7,662 nucleotides of DNA from Clostridia bacterium. Lineage in GTDB: Bacteria; Bacillota; Clostridia; Christensenellales; Borkfalkiaceae. Positions 1-6,261 of this stretch are shown in pieces. The stretch spans positions 1 through 7,662 of the forward strand of contig JAGCLN010000026.1 in the NCBI GenBank assembly GCA_017646945.1. Direction: 5' to 3'. Numbering within the stretch: the stretch's first letter is position 1; every line of letters begins with the position of its first letter. Both the position numbers and the translations under genes were made by a program. The notes beneath the pieces were generated by a model. The model had not been told where the DNA came from. It saw only the letters and a list, made by a program, of their open reading frames with translations, and did not search any database.

Positions 1-57
1 AAGGCAAAGTATGCAACGCTTATTGCGGAAAAGACTACTGAAATTTCAAAAATTTAA
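1..57 (+). CDS. C-terminal end of an upstream gene, probably DNA primase DnaG (partial)
   Basis: Frame 1 is open from the left edge to a TAA at 55-57 and gives the last 18 residues, KAKYATLIAEKTTEISKI. The next gene, rpoD, starts 12 nt later with its own GGAG site, so the two are very likely co-transcribed. The tail is too short to carry a diagnostic motif. The dnaG guess rests only on the dnaG-rpoD order common in Firmicutes and is inference. It could be another gene. Confidence 0.5.
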   Translation, partial: KAKYATLIAEKTTEISKI

Positions 58-69
58 ACGGAGAAAATT

Positions 70-1137
70 ATGAGCGTATCAACTGAAAAACTTAACGAAA
101 TAACCCAAGAGATTATCAACTACTTTTCCGATAAAAAGTTTGTTAAAGCAGACGAACTTATGGATAAGTTGGACAAGTATAAGGTAACTCCTGAACAAAT
201 CGAAACGATTTACAGCGCGCTTACTGAAAAAAATATTGAAGTAATTGACAGTTACGATGATATTGCATCGAGAGACGATGACCTTTTAAATCAACTTGAA
301 AAAGAAGTTTCTATGGACGATCCCGTTAAGGTTTACCTTAAAGATATCGGTAAAGTAGCGCTTTTATCAGGTGAAGAAGAAGCGGAACTCGCAGAAAAGA
401 TGATGCAAGGTGACGAATGGGCTAAAAAGCGTTTATCCGAAGCCAATTTAAGACTAGTAGTATCTATCGCAAAAAGATACGTTGGTCGTGGTATGCATCT
501 TTTAGACCTTATTCAAGAAGGTAACTTAGGTCTTATGAAAGCGGTTGAAAAATTTGACTACACTAAAGGTTTCAAATTTTCAACTTACGCTACTTGGTGG
601 ATTCGCCAAGCGATAACAAGAGCGATTGCCGACCAAGCGAGAACTATTAGAATTCCCGTTCACATGGTTGAAACAATCAACAAACTCATTAAAATTTCTC
701 GCCAACTTCTTCAAGAACTCGGCAGAGAACCAACTCCCGAAGAAATTGCTACCGCTATGGGTATCCCCGTTGAAAAGGTGGTAGAAATTCAAACTATTGC
801 GCAAGACCCGGTATCTTTAGAAACGCCTATCGGTGAAGAAGAAGATAGTAACTTAGGAACTTTCATCGAAGATGAAAAGTCTGCTTCGCCGTCTGACGTG
901 GTTGCGTTCGCAATGCTTAAAAAACAACTTATTTCTATCTTGGACACATTAACCCCGAGGGAAGAAAAGGTTTTAAGGCTTCGTTACGGTATTGATGACG
1001 GCAAGCCCAGAACGTTAGAAGAAGTAGGTAAAGAATTTAACGTAACGAGAGAAAGAATTCGTCAAATCGAAGCAAAGGCGCTTAGAAAACTTCGCCACCC
1101 GTCTCGCGCTAAAAAGCTTAAAGAATATTTAGACTAA
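70..1137 (+). CDS. rpoD: RNA polymerase primary sigma factor RpoD (SigA)
   Basis: This is the housekeeping sigma-70 factor, which directs core RNA polymerase to -35/-10 promoters. At 355 aa it is a normal length for a Firmicute SigA, which lacks the long non-conserved region of proteobacterial RpoD. Residues 1-60 resemble region 1.1, followed by an acidic linker. Region 1.2 starts at DDPVKVYLKDIG (83-94). Region 2 contains NLRLVVSIAKRY (126-137), DLIQEGNLGLMKAVEKFD (146-163) and the -10-melting stretch FSTYATWWIRQAITRAI (170-186). Region 3 follows from about 200. Region 4.2 carries the -35-binding helix-turn-helix with VTRERIRQIEAKALRKLR (325-342). The start is supported by GGAG at 60-63, six nt before the ATG. 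The stop TAA shares its last A with the ATG of trmK. Identification is secure. Confidence 0.98.
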   Translation: MSVSTEKLNEITQEIINYFSDKKFVKADELMDKLDKYKVTPEQIETIYSALTEKNIEVIDSYDDIASRDDDLLNQLEKEVSMDDPVKVYLKDIGKVALLSGEEEAELAEKMMQGDEWAKKRLSEANLRLVVSIAKRYVGRGMHLLDLIQEGNLGLMKAVEKFDYTKGFKFSTYATWWIRQAITRAIADQARTIRIPVHMVETINKLIKISRQLLQELGREPTPEEIATAMGIPVEKVVEIQTIAQDPVSLETPIGEEEDSNLGTFIEDEKSASPSDVVAFAMLKKQLISILDTLTPREEKVLRLRYGIDDGKPRTLEEVGKEFNVTRERIRQIEAKALRKLRHPSRAKKLKEYLD

Positions 1138-1778
1138 TGGACGGCAGGCTCGATATTCTTTTCGGTCTCGTTGGCAATGGTGAAACTTTCGCCGATATCG
1201 GCTGTGACCACGGCTACGTTGCCGAAAGGGTTTTAAAAGAAAACAAATTTGAAAAGGTTATAATATCTGATATATCCGCAAAGAGTTTGCAAAAAGCGAT
1301 TGACCTTTTATCGCCTTTTGGCAATAGGGTAACCGCAATCGTATCGGACGGGTTTGATAAGTTTGAAGTGTTGCCCGATGAAGTTATGATTGCAGGCATG
1401 GGTGGAGAAGAGATAGTAAAAATTTTATCAAACGCAATGAGTTTACCTAAAAGGCTCGTACTTGCACCGCAAAAAAATTCGGATAAGGTAAGAAGGTTTT
1501 TGGTTTTGTTTGGCTACAAGATTGAAAAGGACTTTACCTTTAAAGATAGAAACAAGTTCTACGATGCAATCGTTGCGGTTGAAGGGGTAGACGAGTATAG
1601 TGAGTTAGAGTATTTACACGGAAGGGATAATTTATTAAACTTCCCCGATGCTTTCAAAGAAAAACTCAACCTAGAAAGAACTATGCTTGAAGATATTATT
1701 GCGTTAAGCACGGCATCGCAAACTTCAAAAGAAGATGCTAAAGTAAGGCTTGAAAATTTAAGGAAGATATTAAAATGA
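1137..1778 (+). CDS. trmK: tRNA (adenine(22)-N1)-methyltransferase TrmK
   Basis: A SAM-dependent class I methyltransferase that, in the characterised family, makes m1A at position 22 of some tRNAs (B. subtilis YqfN/TrmK). Seen here: the AdoMet-binding motif FADIGCDHGYVA (18-29), the acidic end of strand 2 in IISDIS (D45), SDGF (70-73), the family signature IAGMGGEEIVKIL (85-97), and LAPQKNSDKVRRFL (109-122) in the place of the family's QPN-type segment. The last 60 or so residues are helical and charged, matching the C-terminal coiled coil. The length of 213 aa is slightly short for the family. The ATG overlaps the rpoD stop by one base (TAATG) and no clear Shine-Dalgarno precedes it, so translation is probably coupled to rpoD. 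This order directly after rpoD is common in Firmicutes. Confidence 0.93.
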   Translation: MDGRLDILFGLVGNGETFADIGCDHGYVAERVLKENKFEKVIISDISAKSLQKAIDLLSPFGNRVTAIVSDGFDKFEVLPDEVMIAGMGGEEIVKILSNAMSLPKRLVLAPQKNSDKVRRFLVLFGYKIEKDFTFKDRNKFYDAIVAVEGVDEYSELEYLHGRDNLLNFPDAFKEKLNLERTMLEDIIALSTASQTSKEDAKVRLENLRKILK

Positions 1779-2545
1779 ACGTAAAAGAAGTATTAAAAAC
1801 GCTTGAAGAGTACGCCCCGCTTGACCTTTCCGATAAACTCGTTGAAATTATCGGCGGTTACGATAACTGCGGTGTAATAGCCGAAATAAAGGGCGAAATC
1901 ACGGGTATAGTGTTCTCGCTTGACTTGACTGATTCAAGCGTAGATAAGGCTATTGAAACGGGCGCAAACTTAATAGTTACTCATCACCCTGCAATATTCG
2001 TTCCACTCAAAACGCTCGATTATGAAAGCAGTCCGCTTTTAAGGTGTTTAAACGCAGGCATAGGCGTTATTTCAATGCATTTAAATCTTGATTGCGCTGA
2101 AACGGGCATCGATTATTGCTTGGCAAAAGGTTTGGGTGCAAACGATATGAAAATTATCAATCAAGTGGGTAAAAACGTTGGTTACGGCAGAATTTTTGAT
2201 ACCGACCAAACGCTTGGTGAAATTAAAGAAAGGTATATCGAAAATTTTGGAACTGAAAAGGTTATGATTTTCGGTGATGCGGATAGAAAGATAGAAAAAG
2301 TAGCGTCTTTATGTGGTGCAGGGTTTGATGACGGCACGCTTGAACAGGTTAAAGACGTGGACCTTTACGTTTCCGCCGATATTAAACATCACGTAATATT
2401 AAGCGCGTTGAAAAGGGGTAAATGCGTTATGCAAGTTACTCACTATTCGAGTGAAATGTACGGGTTTAAGCAATTTTATAAATGGGCAAATAAAAAATTA
2501 CGCGAGATAAGCACCACGATTATTGAAAACGATTTGATGCTTTAA
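1775..2545 (+). CDS. Nif3-like dinuclear metal centre protein (YqfO/YbgI family)
   Basis: Member of the conserved NIF3 family (E. coli YbgI, B. subtilis YqfO), proteins with a two-metal centre. Some members are reported to act as GTP cyclohydrolase-I-type or other hydrolases, but the physiological role is unsettled. All expected metal ligands are visible: the HHP motif (H70, H71), D106 in MHLNLDCAETG (101-111), and H223 and E227 in VTHYSSE. The segment VFSLDLTDSSVDKAIE (46-61) is also typical. At 256 aa this is the short form, without the PII-like insert that lengthens B. subtilis YqfO. The ATG overlaps the trmK stop in ATGA, and AGGAAG at 1761-1766 lies 8 nt upstream. The neighbouring trmK and zinc-ribbon genes form a conserved cluster, which supports the call but does not fix the function. 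Confidence 0.92.
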   Translation: MNVKEVLKTLEEYAPLDLSDKLVEIIGGYDNCGVIAEIKGEITGIVFSLDLTDSSVDKAIETGANLIVTHHPAIFVPLKTLDYESSPLLRCLNAGIGVISMHLNLDCAETGIDYCLAKGLGANDMKIINQVGKNVGYGRIFDTDQTLGEIKERYIENFGTEKVMIFGDADRKIEKVASLCGAGFDDGTLEQVKDVDLYVSADIKHHVILSALKRGKCVMQVTHYSSEMYGFKQFYKWANKKLREISTTIIENDLML

Positions 2546-2571
2546 TCTTAGCGATATATAGGAGAAACATT

Positions 2572-3303
2572 ATGTCAGAACAAACAAAACTTATCGTAGA
2601 GTATCAGGAGATTGACAAGAACTTAAAGTTGATTGAAGATGAAGTTAACGGTAGTGAAGAAGCAAAAAAATACTTAACTGCAAGAAAGTTTTTATCAACG
2701 GTAAAAGAAAGCCTTTCCGAACTCGAAGCAAAAGCGCAAGCTTCAACTGAAAGTTATAACAAGATTGTGGCGGACTTAGAAAAGAGCCTTGCAAGCGCTA
2801 AAGAGTACGAAAAGATGGTTGAAACTTGCGAATCTGAAAGCGAACTTGATTATTTAAAGAAAAAGTTTGGCGAAGTTTGTCTTCAAATTTCTCAATTAGA
2901 GCAAACGATAACTGCAATTTCTAAAGAAATGAGTGAAATTTACAAAGAATATGGTAAACTCGCTCAAAACAACAAGGTAATGAGAGCGCAATACGATGAA
3001 TACGCGCCTAAGCTTGAAGAACTTAAAAACTCTAAGAAAGAAGAAGTTTCAAAATTAAAAGCAGAACTTAAAAAACTTGAAGACCAAATCGATAAGGCGT
3101 TAATGGATAAGTATAACGTTAGAAGAAAGGATAAAAAGTTCCCCGTAGTATTCGGCCTTGACCTTTCAAAGAAGATGAATTACTGTCCTTTTTGTAGAAC
3201 GAGTATGCCGGTTAGTTTTATGGAAGAATTATCACTCGGCGTAATCAAAGAATGTGAAAGTTGCCATAGGCTTATCTACGGCTTTGAACCAAAGAAAAAA
3301 TAA
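2572..3303 (+). CDS. Coiled-coil protein with C-terminal C4 zinc ribbon (COG1579-like)
   Basis: A 243-residue soluble protein with no signal peptide or membrane segment. Residues about 5-180 are almost entirely charged, heptad-rich helix, for example KLKAELKKLEDQIDKAL (161-177), predicted to form a long antiparallel coiled coil. The C-terminus holds a zinc ribbon with CPFC (C205, C208) and CESC (C228, C231), followed by the family-typical HRLIY. This architecture matches the widespread family annotated as a zinc-ribbon, possibly nucleic-acid-binding protein (COG1579/DUF164), for which no firm function is established. In Firmicutes it is often next to the nif3-like gene, as here. AGGAG at 2560-2564 fixes the start. 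Its TAA stop is part of the Shine-Dalgarno of the next gene, so the two are probably co-expressed. Confidence 0.9.
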   Translation: MSEQTKLIVEYQEIDKNLKLIEDEVNGSEEAKKYLTARKFLSTVKESLSELEAKAQASTESYNKIVADLEKSLASAKEYEKMVETCESESELDYLKKKFGEVCLQISQLEQTITAISKEMSEIYKEYGKLAQNNKVMRAQYDEYAPKLEELKNSKKEEVSKLKAELKKLEDQIDKALMDKYNVRRKDKKFPVVFGLDLSKKMNYCPFCRTSMPVSFMEELSLGVIKECESCHRLIYGFEPKKK

Positions 3304-3315
3304 GGAGAAATAACA

Positions 3316-3927
3316 ATGAAACTCAATTACAAAAAGACAATACTTGTCGGTTTTGCGTTTTTCTTAATTTCAGCATTCTGGCAAGCGTACGATTCTATCG
3401 TGCCGATGATGCTTGTTAACAAGTTTGGCTTAAGCCAAACTTTCTCGGGCGCGGTAATGGCTGCGGATAACGTTTTGGCTTTATTTATGCTTCCCTTCTT
3501 CGGCGCGTTATCTGACAGAACTAAGTCTAAGTATGGTAAGCGTACCCCGTATATCGTTATAGGTACGGTTTTAGCGGTGGTAATGTTTATTAGTTTAACG
3601 TTTGCCGACAATCTTCAATTAAACAAAGTTTATCAAGGACAAAGCAGTACTGAATTTATGCAAACTCTTTGGGATGAAAACGAAGAAATAGTTAATTATG
3701 AAGATGACGGAAAAGAAGCGGACTCTTTATTTGATAGGTTTGTTCTCTTCTTTGATAGCGATAAAGCAGAAATTTCAACACAAGATTATATTTCTAAAAT
3801 CTATTACAATAAAAACTACAATGAACTTTCTTCCGATGAAAAAGCAACGGTAGAAACCTACTTCAAAGAATCGGTAGAACACTCGAAAGATACTTATTCT
3901 TATCAAGATGGTCAGTATAAAATTTAG
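3316..3927 (+). CDS. MFS transporter, N-terminal part (TM1-TM3 plus half of an external insert)
   Basis: This 203-residue open frame ends at the TAG. TM1 lies at about 9-33, TM2 at about 42-62 and TM3 at about 78-97. Between TM2 and TM3 is a clear MFS motif A, GALSDRTKSKYGKRTP (63-78), which places that loop in the cytoplasm and the residues after TM3 outside. Residues 98-203 are polar and acidic (for example WDENEEIVNYEDDGKEAD, 119-136), with no hydrophobic segment long enough to cross the membrane. Alone it has only half of the N-terminal six-helix bundle and cannot form a transport path. AAGGAG at 3302-3307 sits 8 nt before the ATG and overlaps the TAA of the preceding gene, so it is translated as the last member of the rpoD operon. 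Confidence 0.8.
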   Translation: MKLNYKKTILVGFAFFLISAFWQAYDSIVPMMLVNKFGLSQTFSGAVMAADNVLALFMLPFFGALSDRTKSKYGKRTPYIVIGTVLAVVMFISLTFADNLQLNKVYQGQSSTEFMQTLWDENEEIVNYEDDGKEADSLFDRFVLFFDSDKAEISTQDYISKIYYNKNYNELSSDEKATVETYFKESVEHSKDTYSYQDGQYKI

Positions 3928-5064
3928 ATGTACGACGAAGATTCAGAAAAGTTATTTGATTTAAGTGGAGTTGAATATGAAAAGGGTGGGGCAAATAACG
4001 TTTATACAAACGTTGTCGTTTCCGCTCGTTCCGCATTAGCTTGGAAACAAACCGTTTCATCGCCTGGACCACTTGTGTTATTCTTCGTATTATTACTTTT
4101 AACCCTTGTGTCAATGGCAATATTCCGTTCGCCTGCCGTTGCGTTAATGCCTGACGTTACTATTAAACCCCTTCGTTCAAAAGGTAATGCGATTATTAAC
4201 CTTATGGGTGCTGCCGGTGGTATTATAATTTTAGGTCTTGGTATGGTCTTTAAGACGGGTGGCGTAATAAATCAAATGATGAATTATACGGGCTTTATTT
4301 CGGCAGTATGTTCGGTAATGGTGATAGGTTTATTAGTGTTCATATTTACCGTTAAAGAAACTAAGTGGGCAAAGGAAATGCACGATGAAAGCTTGTCTCT
4401 CGGTATAGAAGAAAACGTTCAAGAAGAAGTATCGGTAGAAAAGCGTAAGCTTTCAAAACCTGAGTTTAGGTCGCTTATTTTAATCTTAGCGTCAGTTGCG
4501 CTTTGGTATCTTGGATACAACGCAGTAACTTCTAAATTCTCTCTTTACGCATCTACAATCTTACAAAAAGACTACAACTCAACGTTGATTATTGCACAGG
4601 CGGCGGCTATCGTTTCATACGTTCCCGTTGGTTTGATCGCATCTAAATTTGGTAGAAAGAAGACTATTTTAGCGGGTTTTATTATGTGGTCATCAGCGTT
4701 CTTCTTTGCAATATTTATGAATGCAAATACTTCAATAATTATATTGTATTTATTGTTTGCCCTTGCAGGTATCGGTTGGGCAACTATCAACGTAAACTCT
4801 TTCCCGATGGTAGTAGAACTTTCTAAGGAAGGTGACGTTGGTAAGTATACAGGTTTCTATTATACCGCATCAATGGCGGCTCAAGCGTTAACCCCCGTAC
4901 TTTCAGGTTTATTGATGGACTTAGCGCAAACAATGAAAGTTCTTTTCCCGTACGCAGCAATTTTCGTAGGCCTTGCTTTCATTACTATGTTCTTCGTAAA
5001 ACACGGTGATAGCAAACCCGTAGCAAAAGGCTCGGTGTTAGAGAATTTTGATATAGACGACTAA
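3928..5064 (+). CDS. MFS transporter, C-terminal part (rest of insert plus TM4-TM12)
   Basis: This 378-residue frame begins with an ATG directly after the TAG and is in phase with the N-terminal part. Residues 1-47 complete the hydrophilic insert. Membrane segments follow at about 48-70, 88-108, 121-142, 181-203, 218-238, 246-264, 268-290, 307-330 and 338-358. MPDVTIKPLRSKGNAIINLMG (74-94, conserved after TM4) and the second motif-A-like loop GLIASKFGRKKT (235-246) fit GPH/SLC45-type transporters. A central charged loop (143-180) separates the two six-helix bundles. No Shine-Dalgarno precedes this ATG, and the protein would start in the middle of an extracytoplasmic domain, so independent initiation is doubtful. 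Reinitiation at the adjacent TAG-ATG is possible but unproven. I treat it as the downstream part of one broken gene. Confidence 0.75.
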   Translation: MYDEDSEKLFDLSGVEYEKGGANNVYTNVVVSARSALAWKQTVSSPGPLVLFFVLLLLTLVSMAIFRSPAVALMPDVTIKPLRSKGNAIINLMGAAGGIIILGLGMVFKTGGVINQMMNYTGFISAVCSVMVIGLLVFIFTVKETKWAKEMHDESLSLGIEENVQEEVSVEKRKLSKPEFRSLILILASVALWYLGYNAVTSKFSLYASTILQKDYNSTLIIAQAAAIVSYVPVGLIASKFGRKKTILAGFIMWSSAFFFAIFMNANTSIIILYLLFALAGIGWATINVNSFPMVVELSKEGDVGKYTGFYYTASMAAQALTPVLSGLLMDLAQTMKVLFPYAAIFVGLAFITMFFVKHGDSKPVAKGSVLENFDIDD

Positions 5065-5075
5065 TTTTAAGACGT

Positions 5076-5107
5076 AAAAAAGGCGTGCTTGATGCACGTC
5101 TTTTTTT
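5076..5107. terminator. Bidirectional intrinsic terminator between the rpoD operon and spmAB
   Basis: A 13-bp stem with one G-T pair is formed by 5076-5088 (six A then GGCGTGC) and 5094-5106 (GCACGTC then T residues), with the 5-nt loop TTGAT. Seven T follow on the + strand (5101-5107). The A run at 5076-5081 gives a U tract when read from the - strand. It lies 12 nt after the transporter stop and 16 nt beyond the spmB stop, between convergent genes, so it should end both transcripts. Confidence 0.88.
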
Positions 5108-5122
5108 ATTCCGTATTTTTAA

Positions 5123-5638
5123 TTAAACGAAAAATCGGCATAAAAAACAAGCGAATATCGTTGAAATAAAGGTGGCTAAAAGTGATATTATTATTCCTTT
5201 AGTCGCCTTTTTGTTTTTGCACTTTGAGTAGTATAGGGCGGATATATAAAAGGTGGTTTCGGACGAGCCGAATATACAAGATGCAACTAAGGCGTCGTAA
5301 CCGCTTGCGCCGTAGCGTGAAAAAACTTCGTCAAGTAGCGCTAAACTACCGCTACCGGAAAATGGTTTTAGTATCAATAGTTTGTAAACGCTCTCGGGGA
5401 TAGAAAAGGTTTTAAATAGTGGGGAAACAATCTTTAAAAAGTAATTGTAAAGCCCACTTTTTTCAAAGAGTTCGGAAATTAAAAGTACTGATAAAATTGC
5501 AGGAAAAATCGTAAAAATTAGTTGTAATGCGCTTGTAATACCGCTTGAAAACACCTTGTAAACTTCAACCTTTTTTATTAGTGAAACGATTATTATTGCC
5601 ATTACGAAAAAGGGCAAGATATATGAAAATATATTCAT
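5123..5638 (-). CDS. spmB: Spore maturation protein B (SpmB)
   Basis: A 171-residue integral membrane protein of the nucleoside-recognition (Gate) domain family, close in length to B. subtilis SpmB. Hydrophobic segments cover about 4-21, 38-57, 84-92 with the following re-entrant-looking motif, 114-138 and 146-169. Diagnostic stretches are LKPFSGSGSLALLDEVF (90-106), matching the SpmB P-SG-S/A-L signature, and GSSETTFYISALYYS (124-138), matching its G-S-TTFY motif. In B. subtilis, spmA and spmB mutants make spores with poorly dehydrated cores and reduced heat resistance; the transported or sensed molecule is not known. The ATG overlaps the spmA stop (ATGA), with AAAGGTG at 5644-5650 five nt upstream, so both are made from one message. 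It ends in TAA near the shared terminator. No dacB gene accompanies the pair in this window. Confidence 0.92.
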   Translation of the reverse strand: MNIFSYILPFFVMAIIIVSLIKKVEVYKVFSSGITSALQLIFTIFPAILSVLLISELFEKSGLYNYFLKIVSPLFKTFSIPESVYKLLILKPFSGSGSLALLDEVFSRYGASGYDALVASCIFGSSETTFYISALYYSKCKNKKATKGIIISLLATFISTIFACFLCRFFV

Positions 5639-6171
5639 CTAAACACCTTTGCTAAAATTATTCCCACCGCCGTTGAAAAAACGGTGGATATAAGTATTAA
5701 AAGTATTGCTAAATTAGGGCTTTCGCCGTATTTTAAAATGAGTTGTATAACCGAAACGGGCAGAATTTGAATAGAAGTTGACGCTATTACCATAAGTAGC
5801 GTTTTGCCGTGCTCGTTATTTTCGCTATCGAGTAGGCGCATACTCTCGATTCCCGCAGGTGTTGCAACACCGCCAAGGCTTAAAGCGTTTGCGGTAAGAT
5901 TGAGTGAAATATTGTAAACCGCTTCATCGCTATTCGTGTTAAATATCTTTTTAACGGGCTTATTAAAAACTTTGCTAATTTTTTTACTTATTCCGCTACT
6001 TTCAAGTAGGTTAGCCAAGCCTTGCCAAACGGCGTAAACGGAAATTAGCGATATTGAAAGGTCAACCGCTTTTTCCGTTGCGGAAGAAAAAGCGTTTATC
6101 ATAACTTCGGGCGAGAAAAATAGTGAAAATGCTATTGAAAAAAGAATTATTATAGGAAAAATCGCGTTCAT
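5635..6171 (-). CDS. spmA: Spore maturation protein A (SpmA)
   Basis: A 178-residue membrane protein, slightly shorter than B. subtilis SpmA, and the partner of SpmB. It begins with a hydrophobic helix (2-20). The family core is NISLNLTANALSLGGVATP (87-105) followed by AGIESM, matching the SpmA N-LTAN-LGLG-ATP-G signature. The segment ASTSIQILPVSVIQL (130-144) corresponds to the family's NTSS-TLIPTT-I region, and a final hydrophobic helix spans about 153-176. The ATG used is the first residue of the hydrophobic start and no better downstream start exists, but no Shine-Dalgarno is seen before it (the preceding bases on the - strand are AAGTTAAAGT). The gene is divergent from metG across 111 nt and overlaps spmB. 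Presence of the pair suggests endospore formation, although Gate-domain proteins also occur in non-sporulating bacteria. Confidence 0.92.
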   Translation of the reverse strand: MNAIFPIIILFSIAFSLFFSPEVMINAFSSATEKAVDLSISLISVYAVWQGLANLLESSGISKKISKVFNKPVKKIFNTNSDEAVYNISLNLTANALSLGGVATPAGIESMRLLDSENNEHGKTLLMVIASTSIQILPVSVIQLILKYGESPNLAILLILISTVFSTAVGIILAKVFR

Positions 6172-6173
6172 AC

Positions 6174-6195
6174 TTTAACTTATGTAAAAGTTAAA
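6174..6195. repeat. 8-bp inverted repeat just upstream of the spmA start
   Basis: TTTAACTT (6174-6181) and AAGTTAAA (6188-6195) are perfect inverted copies around a 6-nt loop. Two further pairs (6172-6173 with 6197-6198) form if one A is bulged. It lies 2 nt upstream of the spmA ATG. It may be an operator or an RNA hairpin over the initiation site, but the AT-rich sequence makes a chance origin plausible. Confidence 0.4.
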
Positions 6196-6205
6196 AGTTT
6201 TATCC
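6177..6205 (-). promoter_or_regulatory. Possible sigma-E-like promoter for spmAB (weak)
   Basis: Read on the - strand, GGATAAA (6205-6199) and CATAAGTT (6184-6177) are separated by 14 nt. That resembles the mother-cell sigma-E pattern (KMATATT, 14-15 nt, CATACAHT) with mismatches in both boxes. spmA is known to be a sigma-E gene in B. subtilis, which is the reason for looking. If used, transcription would begin at or next to the spmA ATG. An overlapping sigma-A reading (TTGCAG 6210-6205, 17 nt, TTACAT 6187-6182) is no better. Low confidence. Confidence 0.25.
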
Positions 6206-6216
6206 TGCAAATTAAG

Positions 6217-6245
6217 TTTACAAAATAAAAAATTTAGTATATACT
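6217..6245 (+). promoter_or_regulatory. Sigma-A promoter of metG
   Basis: TTTACA (6217-6222) and TATACT (6240-6245) are separated by exactly 17 nt, each one mismatch from the sigma-A consensus. Transcription should start near 6252, leaving a leader of about 31 nt before the metG ATG. That is far too short for a T-box or SAM riboswitch, so any control here would act on initiation. Confidence 0.75.
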
Positions 6246-6261
6246 TTAAGAAAAGTATATA
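6238..6261. repeat. Perfect 10-bp inverted repeat over the metG -10 box and start site
   Basis: TATATACTTT (6238-6247) and AAAGTATATA (6252-6261) are exact inverted copies with a 4-nt centre, and two more outer pairs are possible (one G-T). The left arm contains the -10 box, and the predicted start point falls at the beginning of the right arm. A message from this promoter would contain only the right arm, so the symmetry is more suited to a DNA-binding protein than to an RNA hairpin. Confidence 0.6.

Larger units (their letters stand above)
3316..5064 (+). pseudogene. MFS transporter (GPH/SLC45-like) interrupted by one in-frame TAG
   Basis: Read through the single TAG at 3925-3927, this frame encodes a 582-position protein with 12 apparent membrane segments, the normal count for a major facilitator. 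Three segments lie before the stop and nine after. The frame is unchanged on both sides, so no indel is needed: one substitution (for example from CAG, AAG, GAG, TAT or TAC) would explain it. AAGGAG at 3302-3307 is a strong start signal, and a good terminator follows the far end at 5076, so the locus otherwise looks intact. The stop falls in a hydrophilic insert of about 154 residues between TM3 and TM4, placed outside the membrane by topology. Possible explanations are a recent nonsense mutation, a base-call or assembly error, suppression, or a two-part protein. The likely substrate class for GPH/SLC45 relatives is a sugar or glycoside with a cation; this is family knowledge, not visible here. 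Confidence 0.7.

Noticed and set aside
580..804. 74-aa open frame on the - strand inside rpoD
   Set aside because: It lies opposite sigma regions 2 and 3, which are strongly conserved on the + strand. There is no independent support.
1775..2545. Nif3-like protein as a truncated YqfO
   Set aside because: It is shorter than B. subtilis YqfO, but all metal ligands are present and the length matches the insert-free form such as E. coli YbgI, so it is complete.
3925..3927. Pyrrolysine at the in-frame TAG
   Set aside because: Pyrrolysine is known mainly from methylamine methyltransferases, not MFS transporters, and no pyl genes are in the window. It cannot be excluded without the genome but is much less likely than a point mutation.
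3863..4120. 85-aa open frame on the - strand across the transporter break
   Set aside because: It is antisense to coding sequence that carries TM4 and the insert, has no ribosome site or recognisable domain, and looks like a shadow frame.
5123..6171. spmA and spmB as nucleoside transporters
   Set aside because: They share the Gate (nucleoside-recognition) domain, but the tandem ATGA-linked pair and the SpmA and SpmB signatures fit spore maturation proteins better than full-length nucleoside transporters.
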